Origin: Flagellimonas aquimarina | Lineage (GTDB): Bacteria > Bacteroidota > Bacteroidia > Flavobacteriales > Flavobacteriaceae | DNA: 64,000 nt | Direction: 5' to 3' | NCBI RefSeq assembly: GCF_003149745.1 | Contig: NZ_QGEG01000002.1 | Coordinates: 930,001 to 994,000 of the forward strand | In this document: positions 54,473 to 63,462 of the stretch, piece after piece | Numbering within the stretch: position 1 is the first letter of the stretch | How the letters are laid out: each line of letters begins with the position of its first letter | The notes under the pieces: generated by a model | The model's database searches: none | Seen by the model: the letters and a program-made list of their open reading frames with translations, nothing else | What the model was told of the DNA's origin: nothing | Translations under genes and position numbers: made by a program

Positions 54473-55798
54473 ATGCGTAAACTTGAACTGCATTGGCAAA
54501 TCCTAATTGGAATGCTTTTGGGAATTGTATTTGGATTTGTTATGACCCAAGTTGATTGGGGCAAAGGTTTTGTTTCGGACTGGATTCAACCGCTGGGAAC
54601 AATTTTTGTAAAACTACTTAAACTTATTGCCATTCCTTTGATTATTGCCTCCTTAGTCAAAGGAATTTCTGATTTAAAGGATATTTCTAAGTTCAGGAAT
54701 ATTGGGTTACGAACAATCGGAATTTATATTTTAACCACTGTTGTGGCAATATCCATAGGGTTAATTCTGGTTAATACATTGCAGCCAGGAAATGGGATTT
54801 CAGAAGAAACGGTAACCAAACTAACAGAAACATATGCTACTGATTCTGGGGTTACTTCAAAAATAGCTGAAGCTACACGGCAGAAAGATAGTGGGCCTTT
54901 ACAGTTTTTGGAGGATATGGTGCCAGACAATGCCTTAAAAGCGATGAGTGATAATGGACTTATGCTTCAAGTAATCTTCTTTACCATATTTCTAGGAATT
55001 TCTATGTTGCTTATTGGCGAGGAAAGAGCAAAACCATTAAAAGATTTCTTTGATTCCTTAAATGATGTGGTATTAAAGATGGTGGATTTAATCATGCTTT
55101 CTGCTCCCTATGCTGTGTTTGCTTTGTTGGCCGGAGTGGTGGTGTCATCAAGTGACCCAGACTTGCTGCTTGCTCTTTTAAAATATGCAGGAGTTGTTGT
55201 GGGAGGTTTGTTCGTAATGATTGTGTTTTACAGTGTTGTTGTTTCTGTTTACACCAAAAAGAATCCATTTTGGTTTTTAAAGGAAATGAGCCCTGCTCAA
55301 TTATTGGCTTTTTCCACTAGTTCCAGTGCCGCTACTTTACCTGTTACTATGGAGAGAGTTGAAGAGCACATAGGGGTAGATAAAGAAGTGTCCAGTTTTG
55401 TTTTACCAGTTGGCGCTACCATTAATATGGACGGTACAAGTCTTTACCAAGGGGTGGCGGCAGTTTTTATTTCGCAAGCACTTGGTTTTGATCTTACTTT
55501 TGGTGACCAATTGACAATAGTATTGACGGCGTTATTAGCTTCTATTGGCTCTGCAGCAGTACCGGGTGCCGGAATGGTCATGCTGGTCATTGTATTGGAG
55601 TCGATAGGTTTTCCAGCGGATAAATTGGCAATAGGCCTGGCATTGATATTTGCTGTGGATAGACCATTGGATATGTGCAGAACCATTGTGAATGTAACTG
55701 GGGATGCCATGGTCTCCATGGTTGTTGCAAAATCTGTCGGCAAACTGGGCGAACCGAATATAAAAGAGTGGGATGACCACTTAGATGAAGTTAAATAA
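54473..55798 (+). CDS. Dicarboxylate/amino acid:cation symporter
   Basis: A 441-residue DAACS-family (SLC1-like, GltP/DctA) transporter. Eight helices plus re-entrant hairpins are predicted; the serine-rich hairpin AFSTSSSAATLPVTM and the NMDGTS motif, which bind substrate and sodium, are present, as is the end helix pair with DRPLDMCRTIVNVTGD. It imports glutamate, aspartate or C4-dicarboxylates. Its stop lies 16 bp before the chosen start of the ATP-grasp gene, so it belongs to the same transcript and may supply that system with an acidic amino acid. Confidence 0.93.
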   Translation: MRKLELHWQILIGMLLGIVFGFVMTQVDWGKGFVSDWIQPLGTIFVKLLKLIAIPLIIASLVKGISDLKDISKFRNIGLRTIGIYILTTVVAISIGLILVNTLQPGNGISEETVTKLTETYATDSGVTSKIAEATRQKDSGPLQFLEDMVPDNALKAMSDNGLMLQVIFFTIFLGISMLLIGEERAKPLKDFFDSLNDVVLKMVDLIMLSAPYAVFALLAGVVVSSSDPDLLLALLKYAGVVVGGLFVMIVFYSVVVSVYTKKNPFWFLKEMSPAQLLAFSTSSSAATLPVTMERVEEHIGVDKEVSSFVLPVGATINMDGTSLYQGVAAVFISQALGFDLTFGDQLTIVLTALLASIGSAAVPGAGMVMLVIVLESIGFPADKLAIGLALIFAVDRPLDMCRTIVNVTGDAMVSMVVAKSVGKLGEPNIKEWDDHLDEVK

Positions 55799-55814
55799 TA
55801 AATCAACTAGAGTC

Positions 55815-56846
55815 ATGAACATCTGTTTTTTAATGTACCCTTGGGAAGAAATTCAACCAGAGAACGATACAAGCCTTGCGCTTATTCATGAATGTGTAAA
55901 AAGGAAACATGGGGTTGCGCTCTGCACTCCGGCCAATCTAACCATTAGAAATAGTGTTACCAGCGCTTTTTGCACAGTGGTAAATAAAATGGACAAGGTC
56001 TCTAGTAGTTTAAAAACATTTTACAAACAGGCATCCTTGCGTGAAGAAATGCTTCCATTGGCTGGGTTTGATGTTATTTTTATGCGCGCCAACCCACCTC
56101 TAGATCCATTAATGCTTAACTTTTTGGACTCTGTAAAAGATGATGTATTCATTGTGAATTCGCTTCAGGGGCTTCGGGAAGCAAACAACAAGCTTTATAC
56201 AGCTGCATTTGGTGATAGTCATAGCAACATTATTCCAGTAACACACGTTTCAAAAAACAAGAACTATTTGGTACGGCAAATCAATGAATCCGAAGCAGAT
56301 AAAATGATTTTAAAACCTTTAAATGGGTTTGGTGGTTCTGGGGTTATCTTAATTGAAAGAGCTGCAATGTCCAATATAAAATCATTGCTGGATTTTTATG
56401 TAACTAATTCAGATGGAACTTCTAACTATGTCATACTTCAAGAATATATTGAAGGTGCGGACCAGGGCGATGTTAGAATTTTAATTTTGAACGGAGAGCC
56501 TATTGGAGCAATGAGACGAATACCGGGTTCCGATGACCATAGATCCAATGTTTCTGCAGGTGGTTCTGTGGCCAAACATTCATTAACAAAAGAAGAGAAA
56601 GCGCTTTGTAAACAGATTGGCCCTAAATTGGTAAATGATGGGCTTTTCTTTGTTGGTATCGATGTCATAGGGGGAAAACTAGTGGAAGTCAATGTGATGT
56701 CTCCCGGCGGAATCACGTACATGAACAAGGTCTATAAAACAAAAATACAATGCAAGGTTATTGATTTTGTCGAAAGCAAGGTCATTGATAAGCTACAGGC
56801 CTTTGATAGAAGATCCAGATTACGAAGCGAAGTGGAAAATGCATAG
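55815..56846 (+). CDS. GshB-like ATP-grasp amidoligase
   Basis: A 343-residue ATP-grasp ligase of the glutathione synthetase type. The start at 55815 (MNICFLMYPW) fits the family; the longer frame overlaps the transporter gene. The ATP-binding loop KPLNGFGGSG lies at 167-176, the second lobe has LQEYIEGADQGDVRILILNG, and the Mg-binding end EVNVMSPGG starts at Glu291 (compare EINVTSP in GshB). It should form an amide bond to an amino-acid or peptide carboxylate through an acyl-phosphate. The next two genes are tightly coupled (8-bp overlap, then ATGA). The substrate is unknown. Confidence 0.9.
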   Translation: MNICFLMYPWEEIQPENDTSLALIHECVKRKHGVALCTPANLTIRNSVTSAFCTVVNKMDKVSSSLKTFYKQASLREEMLPLAGFDVIFMRANPPLDPLMLNFLDSVKDDVFIVNSLQGLREANNKLYTAAFGDSHSNIIPVTHVSKNKNYLVRQINESEADKMILKPLNGFGGSGVILIERAAMSNIKSLLDFYVTNSDGTSNYVILQEYIEGADQGDVRILILNGEPIGAMRRIPGSDDHRSNVSAGGSVAKHSLTKEEKALCKQIGPKLVNDGLFFVGIDVIGGKLVEVNVMSPGGITYMNKVYKTKIQCKVIDFVESKVIDKLQAFDRRSRLRSEVENA

Positions 56847-57663
56847 GTTATCTGTTTCTGATATTATTTCCAATATTGAATCGGGAAAAGTTTTTGAAGC
56901 CGTTTCCGAGGATTATTCTTTTACCCTAAAAATTGAAGAGTACGTTCCCTATGTTTGTGGAGCGGTACATGATGGACATCAGTTTCGTAAAGCATTGTGG
57001 GATAATTGTTTGCATACAGAATATGAGCGCTGGTATGAGGAAGACCCTTGCACCAAACAAATGGTGCATAACTTTCCAATAGTAATTGCGGGCTGCGACA
57101 GTAGGTTTGAATATGATTTGAATCGACCTCCAGAAACGGCAATTTTTGAGACGGCATGGGGCAAACAACTATGGAAAGATGTTTTACCGGAGACCGAAAA
57201 ACAGCATAGTCTGTACAAACATGCAAATTTTTACAAAGTGGTCAACGCATTAATGGCGAAATTGGAATCCAATTTTCATAATGTGATTGTTTTTGATATG
57301 CATAGCTATAATTGGAAACGATGGGACAGGGAAGTCCCCGTTTGGAACTTAGGCACCTCCAATGTGGATAATGATAGGTTTGGCAGTTTAATAGAAAGTT
57401 GGCGATCTAAGCTAGAGGCCATGCAATTGCCTAATGGTATAAAATCAACTTCCAAGATCAATGATACCTTCCAAGGAAATGGCTATTTTTTAAAATACAT
57501 TACACAAAACTTCAGGAACACATTGGTTTTGGCTACAGAAATCTCAAAAATATACTGCGATGAGCTTTCTGGCGTTATTTATCCCGAAGTAGTGAAATCC
57601 GTTGAGAATCAACTTAAAGATTTGATACCTTTGCAAGTTGATGAATTCCAAAAGAACACATGA
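56839..57663 (+). CDS. N-formylglutamate-amidohydrolase-like enzyme
   Basis: A 274-residue member of the N-formylglutamate amidohydrolase (zinc peptidase-like) family. The start at 56839 (MHRLSVSD) overlaps the ATP-grasp gene by 8 bp. Family features are VIAGCDSRFEYDLNRPPETAI and VIVFDMHSYNW, with the metal-binding His and Asp. The canonical HSG near the N-terminus is replaced by AVHDGHQF. There is no histidine-utilisation gene nearby, so true N-formylglutamate hydrolysis is unlikely; an amide-cleaving or trimming role within this cluster is more plausible. It overlaps the metallopeptidase gene (ATGA). Confidence 0.85.
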   Translation: MHRLSVSDIISNIESGKVFEAVSEDYSFTLKIEEYVPYVCGAVHDGHQFRKALWDNCLHTEYERWYEEDPCTKQMVHNFPIVIAGCDSRFEYDLNRPPETAIFETAWGKQLWKDVLPETEKQHSLYKHANFYKVVNALMAKLESNFHNVIVFDMHSYNWKRWDREVPVWNLGTSNVDNDRFGSLIESWRSKLEAMQLPNGIKSTSKINDTFQGNGYFLKYITQNFRNTLVLATEISKIYCDELSGVIYPEVVKSVENQLKDLIPLQVDEFQKNT

Positions 57664-58832
57664 TTGAAGTAAAACAACAACAAGAGTTACAAAAGGAGTA
57701 CCCTGCGTTGTTTGATATTGACTCGAACTTAAACCGTTTGGTAAAACGGATTGAGTTGCTCAGTTATGTGAACCCATTAAACATAGAAAAGGAAAAACAT
57801 CGCTTTTTTACTTCAAAATATAGTATAGAACCAGAATTCAAGTATCCGAAAATAAAGTTTGACCCTTATAAGCTGCAACGCCTGTTCTTTTCACAACGAT
57901 TGGAGCGTATTGAGGATGAATCTATCCGTCAGTTATATCAAGATGTGATATACTATTACGCGAATATGATTCAGTGCATTGAGACCATTGGCCAAGGGAA
58001 AAGATTTTACTACAATTCGCTCCGAGCGTTTGGTACACCTACGGAAAAAGATGTTCAGAATGCCAGGTTTATTCTTCATTTTAAAGATGAGCCCACTACT
58101 TCTGATATGGACAAGGTATTTTCTCCTAACGATGCCAAAGCTTATTTTGGTGATTTTATTACCCGCTACAATTTTCCGCTTAACATTCGCTTTTCAACCA
58201 ATATAGCTGCAGAAGCAATGGTCAGTAATAGTTCACAAACTTTATTGATCAAAAAGAACGTGAAGTTTAGCAAGAATCAGCTATTGACCTTGGCCAACCA
58301 CGAGATAGGGGTACATTTGGTCACTACATTTAATGGATTGGACCAGCCGCTAAAAATATTCTCCAACGGATTGCCCAAAAATGTGGAGACGCAAGAAGGA
58401 TTGTCCGTTTTTAGCGAATATATGGGAGGTGCCCTTACGTTAAGGAGATTGAAAGAATTGGCATATAGGGTAATGGCTGCAGACGGACTTATAAAAGGCT
58501 ACAGTTTTGCTGATACTTTCGACTTAATTCATGGACAGTATAAGTTGAATAAGGATGAGGCATTTGGGATAACACTAAGGGCCCATCGTGGGGGTGGTTT
58601 TACAAAGGATAGATTGTATTTGAGCGGACTGCGAAAAATATATAAGCGATATCAAAATGAAGAACCTATGGATGTGTTGTTTATGGGCAAGGTTTCATTG
58701 GATTATGAAGATCAAATCAATCACCTGAAGCAATTGGGACTGGCGCAACCTATTACGCACAAAAGCCTGTCGTTTGAACAAAAACTGAATACCAACAAGA
58801 CATTGGATTTTATTCTAAACAACCTTAAATAA
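57660..58832 (+). CDS. DUF1704 / QEGLA-motif metallopeptidase (MATCAP-like)
   Basis: A 390-residue protein of the DUF1704 (TIGR02421) family, historically called flavohemoglobin expression-modulating. It carries the zinc motif HEIGVH (214-219, an HExxxH site) and the naming motif QEGLS at 245-249 followed by Glu253, arranged as in the eukaryotic tubulin tyrosine carboxypeptidase MATCAP. By homology it is a zinc carboxypeptidase that removes a terminal residue from a protein or peptide. It is the third gene of the ATP-grasp / amidohydrolase / peptidase set, coupled by ATGA. The target is unknown in bacteria. Confidence 0.9.
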   Translation: MIEVKQQQELQKEYPALFDIDSNLNRLVKRIELLSYVNPLNIEKEKHRFFTSKYSIEPEFKYPKIKFDPYKLQRLFFSQRLERIEDESIRQLYQDVIYYYANMIQCIETIGQGKRFYYNSLRAFGTPTEKDVQNARFILHFKDEPTTSDMDKVFSPNDAKAYFGDFITRYNFPLNIRFSTNIAAEAMVSNSSQTLLIKKNVKFSKNQLLTLANHEIGVHLVTTFNGLDQPLKIFSNGLPKNVETQEGLSVFSEYMGGALTLRRLKELAYRVMAADGLIKGYSFADTFDLIHGQYKLNKDEAFGITLRAHRGGGFTKDRLYLSGLRKIYKRYQNEEPMDVLFMGKVSLDYEDQINHLKQLGLAQPITHKSLSFEQKLNTNKTLDFILNNLK

Positions 58833-58878
58833 GCGCGTTGCTTTGAACAAAGTGCAAAACAACACGCTCACCAAACTA

Positions 58879-60993
58879 TTATAGCGAAATATATCTTCCC
58901 CTAGGGTACTTTACTTGAAAGGAGAAGCTTTCCTTTGTACTTTCTTTACTGTTCAATTTTAAGCTCCAGCTTAACAAACCGGTTTTCTTGTTGTAATCTG
59001 CAGCTTGCGGTTCAACATCATCCACTTTGATTTCTTTGTTCTGAGAAATAGGAATTCTATCCATCAGTTTTAAATCAATAGCTGAACTTTTGTTGTTCTT
59101 CACTTCCAGGTCGTAAGTTCTATTGAGCACACGATTGCTCCCTGTAAACGATTTACTTTTAAAATTGCGTTGTTGCTTTCTGCTCACAGTGATGCCTGGG
59201 TCAATGCCAAGAGAAAGAGTCATTTCCTTTTTTACGGTAAAGGGATCAAGGTTGGTTTTACCCGCATACCCTCCTTCAAAATAAACATTGGCCTCACCTG
59301 GTAGCAATTGGTACTTCTCCCAATCTTTAAGGGTTGCTGTAAGAAAAACATTTTCATTGATCAAAGGAGCGGCAAAATATTCATATTCAGCAGATACTTT
59401 GAAGGTATTAATCTCTATTGCGGTAATATCTCCATCAGAAATTATGGAATATGGTTTTTTGATAACGAACTTGGTATTGGTTAGACCATCTTGTATTGAG
59501 CTCTTCTTAGTGGTTATCACTACTATCCCATTTGCACCTCTGTTGCCATATAGTGCGCTGGCTTCAGCTCCTTTAAGTACTTCCATGCTTTGAATTTCAT
59601 TTTCGTCCAAATCACCTTCGCCAAAACCTTCTAGCGGCACCCCGTCCACAATATAGAGCGGTGGTTGGGCTCTTTGAAAACTGGAATTACCTCTTATCCT
59701 AATGTTGGTTGAAGCACCGGAAGCGCCTGTAATATGCACACCCGCTGCCTTACCCTGCAACAAATTTTCTGGTTCAATTTCTGAAACGGCATAACCTAGA
59801 GTAGATTTCTCTCTTTTTATACCGTAACCTGTCACAACCACTTCATCTAATGTTGCCGCATCTTCTTCCAATTGTGCATTTATGACTGAAGAATAGATAG
59901 GCAGTTCTTGTGTTTTTTGGCCAATATATGAGATGACCAATTCCCTGCCGGAAATTACATCAAGTGAAAAATTACCATCAAAATCCGTTTGGGTGCCATT
60001 GTTTGTTCCTTTTACAACAATATTTGCCCCAGGCAATGGACTACCTGATTCATCTACAATGGTGCCTATCACTTTTCGCACAGTTGGGTTGTACACATAG
60101 CCTTTTTTCTTGGTGGATGTCTTTTGTCGTTTAGCATATCTACTTACAAAATTGAGGTATTTGGTCCCTAAGTTGGGCTTGTTCACATTTACGTTGGGGT
60201 TTCCTGTAGATAAGGTTACGTTCACATTGTCCCAATTTTTCCCAGTTTTTTGGTAGACATGTGCCTTATACGAAAGGTCAATTGGGTCATTTAGTTTTTT
60301 GGATTTAATATCGTAATTAGGAATCCAACCTGCATCCCTTACCAAATAAGAAATGGATAAATCCAAGTTTGTGGCAATAGGAGCATCAAAGGTTATGGTC
60401 AGCTCGCCCTGTTCTTCTTCTGGTGCATTGTTTGCTTCCGCCAACTGCTTTCTCAAGGCATTTACCTCTAAATTGAATTCATTTATGTTAAGGTTAGTTC
60501 TAAAAATCTCATTCTTAATATTGGTAATGCGTTCGCGGTAATAGGTGCTTATTTCCTTTACCTTATTTAAATCCAGTGCTTGGTTATCGGTACTCACCAT
60601 TCTGTTGGTGGTGATTACCTTCTCTTCTTCTTCCAGACCAGCAATCAAGTTTTTGAGCATGGCAATTTCATGATGGATATGGATAATTTTATCTTCCCAT
60701 TTCTTTACCTGTGGATTGCTTTCAGATTTTTCCAAATAGTTTAAATCATAAGACATAGATAAGATGGAGACAGCTTGCAACCCAGAGATTTGAATACTAC
60801 TCTCCTCAATTTTGGAAGAGAGTCCAGAAAAGACCAATTCATTGGTGCCTTCTGCCAAAGTGCACTGTGCTTTTCTATATACCTGCGCTCCGCTGAGATA
60901 TACTGTTACATCTTTGATTTTTGATGGAATTTTTCTATCGCTTCCAACCGATAAAATTGGATAGAACAATAAAAGGAATAATAGCTTTTTCAT
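58879..60993 (-). CDS. MuiA-type DUF4140/DUF4139 protein with inserted SusC-like regulatory and TonB-plug domains
   Basis: A 704-residue exported protein. The signal peptide covers about 1-18. Residues about 25-190 form the DUF4140 part with a coiled coil (mucoidy inhibitor A family). The DUF4139 beta domain starts near 197 (LTITFDAPIATNLDLSISY). Between about 307 and 497 a foreign block is inserted: a carboxypeptidase-regulatory-like domain (KVIGTIVDESGSPLPGANI...) and a TonB plug with DEVVVTGYG, RIRGNSSFQ, PLYIVDGVP and MEVLKGAEASALYGNRG. DUF4139 resumes to the end (SFSFQVKYPRG). The plug has no barrel. Function unknown. Confidence 0.92.
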   Translation of the reverse strand: MKKLLFLLLFYPILSVGSDRKIPSKIKDVTVYLSGAQVYRKAQCTLAEGTNELVFSGLSSKIEESSIQISGLQAVSILSMSYDLNYLEKSESNPQVKKWEDKIIHIHHEIAMLKNLIAGLEEEEKVITTNRMVSTDNQALDLNKVKEISTYYRERITNIKNEIFRTNLNINEFNLEVNALRKQLAEANNAPEEEQGELTITFDAPIATNLDLSISYLVRDAGWIPNYDIKSKKLNDPIDLSYKAHVYQKTGKNWDNVNVTLSTGNPNVNVNKPNLGTKYLNFVSRYAKRQKTSTKKKGYVYNPTVRKVIGTIVDESGSPLPGANIVVKGTNNGTQTDFDGNFSLDVISGRELVISYIGQKTQELPIYSSVINAQLEEDAATLDEVVVTGYGIKREKSTLGYAVSEIEPENLLQGKAAGVHITGASGASTNIRIRGNSSFQRAQPPLYIVDGVPLEGFGEGDLDENEIQSMEVLKGAEASALYGNRGANGIVVITTKKSSIQDGLTNTKFVIKKPYSIISDGDITAIEINTFKVSAEYEYFAAPLINENVFLTATLKDWEKYQLLPGEANVYFEGGYAGKTNLDPFTVKKEMTLSLGIDPGITVSRKQQRNFKSKSFTGSNRVLNRTYDLEVKNNKSSAIDLKLMDRIPISQNKEIKVDDVEPQAADYNKKTGLLSWSLKLNSKESTKESFSFQVKYPRGRYISL

Positions 60994-61141
60994 GACTGTT
61001 GGATTTAAAGTTTGAGTAAACTTAGATGTAACAATCAGGTTGTAAAATTGGAAATTCGCAAAGTGGCAATCTCAATGAGTAAAGTTGTACTTTGTTAAAG
61101 TTTTATGTGTTATTTTAAACAAATCAACCGAATCCGACCAT

Positions 61142-62986
61142 ATGAATTTTCGAATCAGTTTCCTTTTTTTATTTTTTATTGCCTTTTCCTCTATTTCCCA
61201 AGAAATACCTGGTTTTGGAGATGTGGATAGTCATGATTTCTATGTAAATCAATTAAATGATTCCAAAGATGTCGACTTTCAAAGAATAATTGAATTATAT
61301 GATGCATATATCATTGAAAACCCTTTAGACCTTATTGCCAAGGTTGAGCGCTGTAAATTCATTGGGAACTCGTATTACGATGAGTATGAAGAATACAATT
61401 TAAAGTATGAGGAAACTGAAAAATGTATTGATGAGCTATACCTCAATTACCCAAATAACCCAAACGTTCTCATCTATAAAGCGGAGAACCTCTATGGTGA
61501 TGAAAAGTTGGCAATTTTAGAAGAAGCACAAAATAAAATCCTGAATAGCCCAGCGAGTTGGACGGACATTGATAAGGCATCTATTAATAAAATGTTAGGG
61601 GATTATTACAGGTATGGCGAAAATAGTGAAAAGACGCTTAGGTATTATGTAAAGGCACAAGGATTAAACAGCGATTTAGATTTATCAATACCGATTGCAG
61701 AAATATATGTAGAGAACGGTAAAAATCATTTGGCAAAAAAAGTTTTATTACCTCAATTGGACAATGATACTGTTTTATGGCAGATAAACACTAAAGCAAA
61801 ACTGCTCTTAGAGGTTGGGGAAACAGAGTTGGCTTTAAAACTGTTTGACGAAGTAAAGCGTAAAGATTCAACATTTATCAATTATTCTGAAATGGCTTTG
61901 GCCATGGAGAATCTTGGTGATTTTGACCTAGCAAGAGAGTTTTTGGTCAAAGGCACCCTTTCTGAGTGGAACAAAGTGTCCAGCCTTCAAAACCTTTTTG
62001 ATCATGATTTGAAACATTCGGATAGTAAAACAGCTTTATCAAGTCTTAGAAATCTTCAAGAGGAGAATAGTTTTGATGATTTTTTTGCAATAAAACGATT
62101 TCACGTATTTTTTAAAAACCCTTTTCTTCCTTGGAGTTTTTCTGAACTGTTGCATTTGTCATTCTTAGTTCTCTCTATTTTTTTCCTTGTAGCAATTCCA
62201 TATTTGTGGGTGCTGCCCATCTTTAATTTGGGCCTATTTATAAAGAGAAAAGGAAAACAGATTATTCCAAAATTAAATTTTAATTGGGGTTTAAGACACT
62301 TTTGGATTATAAGTTTTGTCTACCTGTTTGCGCAATATTTGCTCTCTTTGGTTTTTTTCTATGAAGAAAATATCAATGCATTCTTCGAGGTTATTATTTC
62401 TTATGAAGAAGTTGTGGAAGATCAATTGGTTTTGGCAAATAGCATGTTGGCTTTTGTAGCTTTTATGGCAATTGGTACCCTCTTCGTCCTTAAAAAGGAT
62501 GTGCTGTACAGTCTTTATAGTTCTAAACTATCTGTTTGGACTTCTTTAAAATTGGGAATCGGTTTTGTGATTTTCAACATTATCTTTTTAAAAATCCTAA
62601 AGGGTTTTGTAGATATTGACGATTTTGATTCAACGCAACTAGTTTTTAATGCGTCGGTGGAAATAGTGGCCATTTTAAAGACATATGGTTTTTTTGTGGC
62701 AGTACTAGCGGTGGCAGTGGTTGCCCCAATTTATGAGGAAGTGATATTTAGAGGAGTGGTTTTGGGTTCAGTAGAAAAACATTTGGGTTTTATAGGTGCT
62801 AATGTTATCCAAGCATCAATGTTTGCACTAATTCATTTCAGCTTGAAACTCTTTATATATTATTTTGTTTTTGGATTGGTAACGGGATACTACGCAAGGA
62901 AAACTGAAGGATTGATCACTGGCATCATACTCCATGCGGTGAACAATTTTATTGTTATCGTTTTAATCAGTCTATTTCTAATTTGA
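61142..62986 (+). CDS. TPR-containing CPBP-family intramembrane protease
   Basis: The start at 61142 gives a signal peptide (RISFLFLFFIAFSSISQ). The 614-residue protein has an extracytoplasmic TPR-like helical part (about 20-330) and then a membrane part with about eight helices (from LLHLSFLVLSIFFLVAIPYLW onward). The CPBP/Abi motifs are present: APIYEEVIFRGVV (EExxxR), FALIHF, and HAVNNF near the end. CPBP proteins are glutamic intramembrane proteases or prenyl-protein-peptidase relatives. TPRs may recruit a target. Its 3' end overlaps the convergent lipoprotein gene by 20 bp. Confidence 0.88.
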   Translation: MNFRISFLFLFFIAFSSISQEIPGFGDVDSHDFYVNQLNDSKDVDFQRIIELYDAYIIENPLDLIAKVERCKFIGNSYYDEYEEYNLKYEETEKCIDELYLNYPNNPNVLIYKAENLYGDEKLAILEEAQNKILNSPASWTDIDKASINKMLGDYYRYGENSEKTLRYYVKAQGLNSDLDLSIPIAEIYVENGKNHLAKKVLLPQLDNDTVLWQINTKAKLLLEVGETELALKLFDEVKRKDSTFINYSEMALAMENLGDFDLAREFLVKGTLSEWNKVSSLQNLFDHDLKHSDSKTALSSLRNLQEENSFDDFFAIKRFHVFFKNPFLPWSFSELLHLSFLVLSIFFLVAIPYLWVLPIFNLGLFIKRKGKQIIPKLNFNWGLRHFWIISFVYLFAQYLLSLVFFYEENINAFFEVIISYEEVVEDQLVLANSMLAFVAFMAIGTLFVLKKDVLYSLYSSKLSVWTSLKLGIGFVIFNIIFLKILKGFVDIDDFDSTQLVFNASVEIVAILKTYGFFVAVLAVAVVAPIYEEVIFRGVVLGSVEKHLGFIGANVIQASMFALIHFSLKLFIYYFVFGLVTGYYARKTEGLITGIILHAVNNFIVIVLISLFLI

Positions 62987-63392
62987 ACAACAGAATAAAC
63001 CCATCCGCGCCTGAACCTGTGGATATCTTATTCTGATCTAGCAGCAGTTGGCCATTTGTAAACAAAATACCACCGAATTCTTGTCCATCTATTTCTAAAA
63101 AACGTTCATTGTCAACTTCAATTATGGTGTAGGGGTAAGAACCGGTATCCAGTCCATCATAAATAACATCTACAAGCACATTATTGTTGACCACGGTTAA
63201 CGTTGAATTATCGGCATTAAATGTCCAGGTGATGGTTTCCTCTTCAAAATCCTGATCCATGCCCACAAAACCACCACTAATGTTTTGCACATTCCATACT
63301 CCACTCAAAATGTCTTCTTTTGATTCGTTATCTGTATTGGAACAAGCGGTAAGTGCTATAAAACACAGTATAGTAATGATAAACCTTTCCAT
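62967..63392 (-). CDS. Hypothetical lipoprotein
   Basis: The start at 63392 (MERFIITILCFIALTACSN) gives a lipobox LTAC; the longer frame overlaps the channel gene. The mature part of about 120 residues is beta-rich (GVWNVQNISGG, TITWTFNADNSTLTVV, a C-terminal LLLDQNKISTGSG), resembling small lipocalin-like lipoproteins of Flavobacteriia (a DUF4923/lipocalin-like fold is possible). No catalytic residues. It lies 70 bp downstream of the MscS-type gene. Function unknown. Confidence 0.78.
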   Translation of the reverse strand: MERFIITILCFIALTACSNTDNESKEDILSGVWNVQNISGGFVGMDQDFEEETITWTFNADNSTLTVVNNNVLVDVIYDGLDTGSYPYTIIEVDNERFLEIDGQEFGGILFTNGQLLLDQNKISTGSGADGFILLFKLEID

Positions 63393-63462
63393 TGTTAGGT
63401 TTTGTATTAGATAATTAATAGAGGTAAACGTTGCTTTTACACCTTTAAAAATGTCCATTGCA

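Noticed and set aside
56839-57663. Histidine-degradation (hut) function for the N-formylglutamate amidohydrolase-like gene
   Set aside because: There is no hutH, hutU or hutI neighbour. Amidohydrolases in this window are elsewhere and of another branch, and the ATP-grasp/peptidase context fits better.
57660-58832. Naming the DUF1704 gene a regulator of flavohemoglobin
   Set aside because: The old family title rests on indirect evidence; the HExxxH site and MATCAP homology indicate a peptidase.
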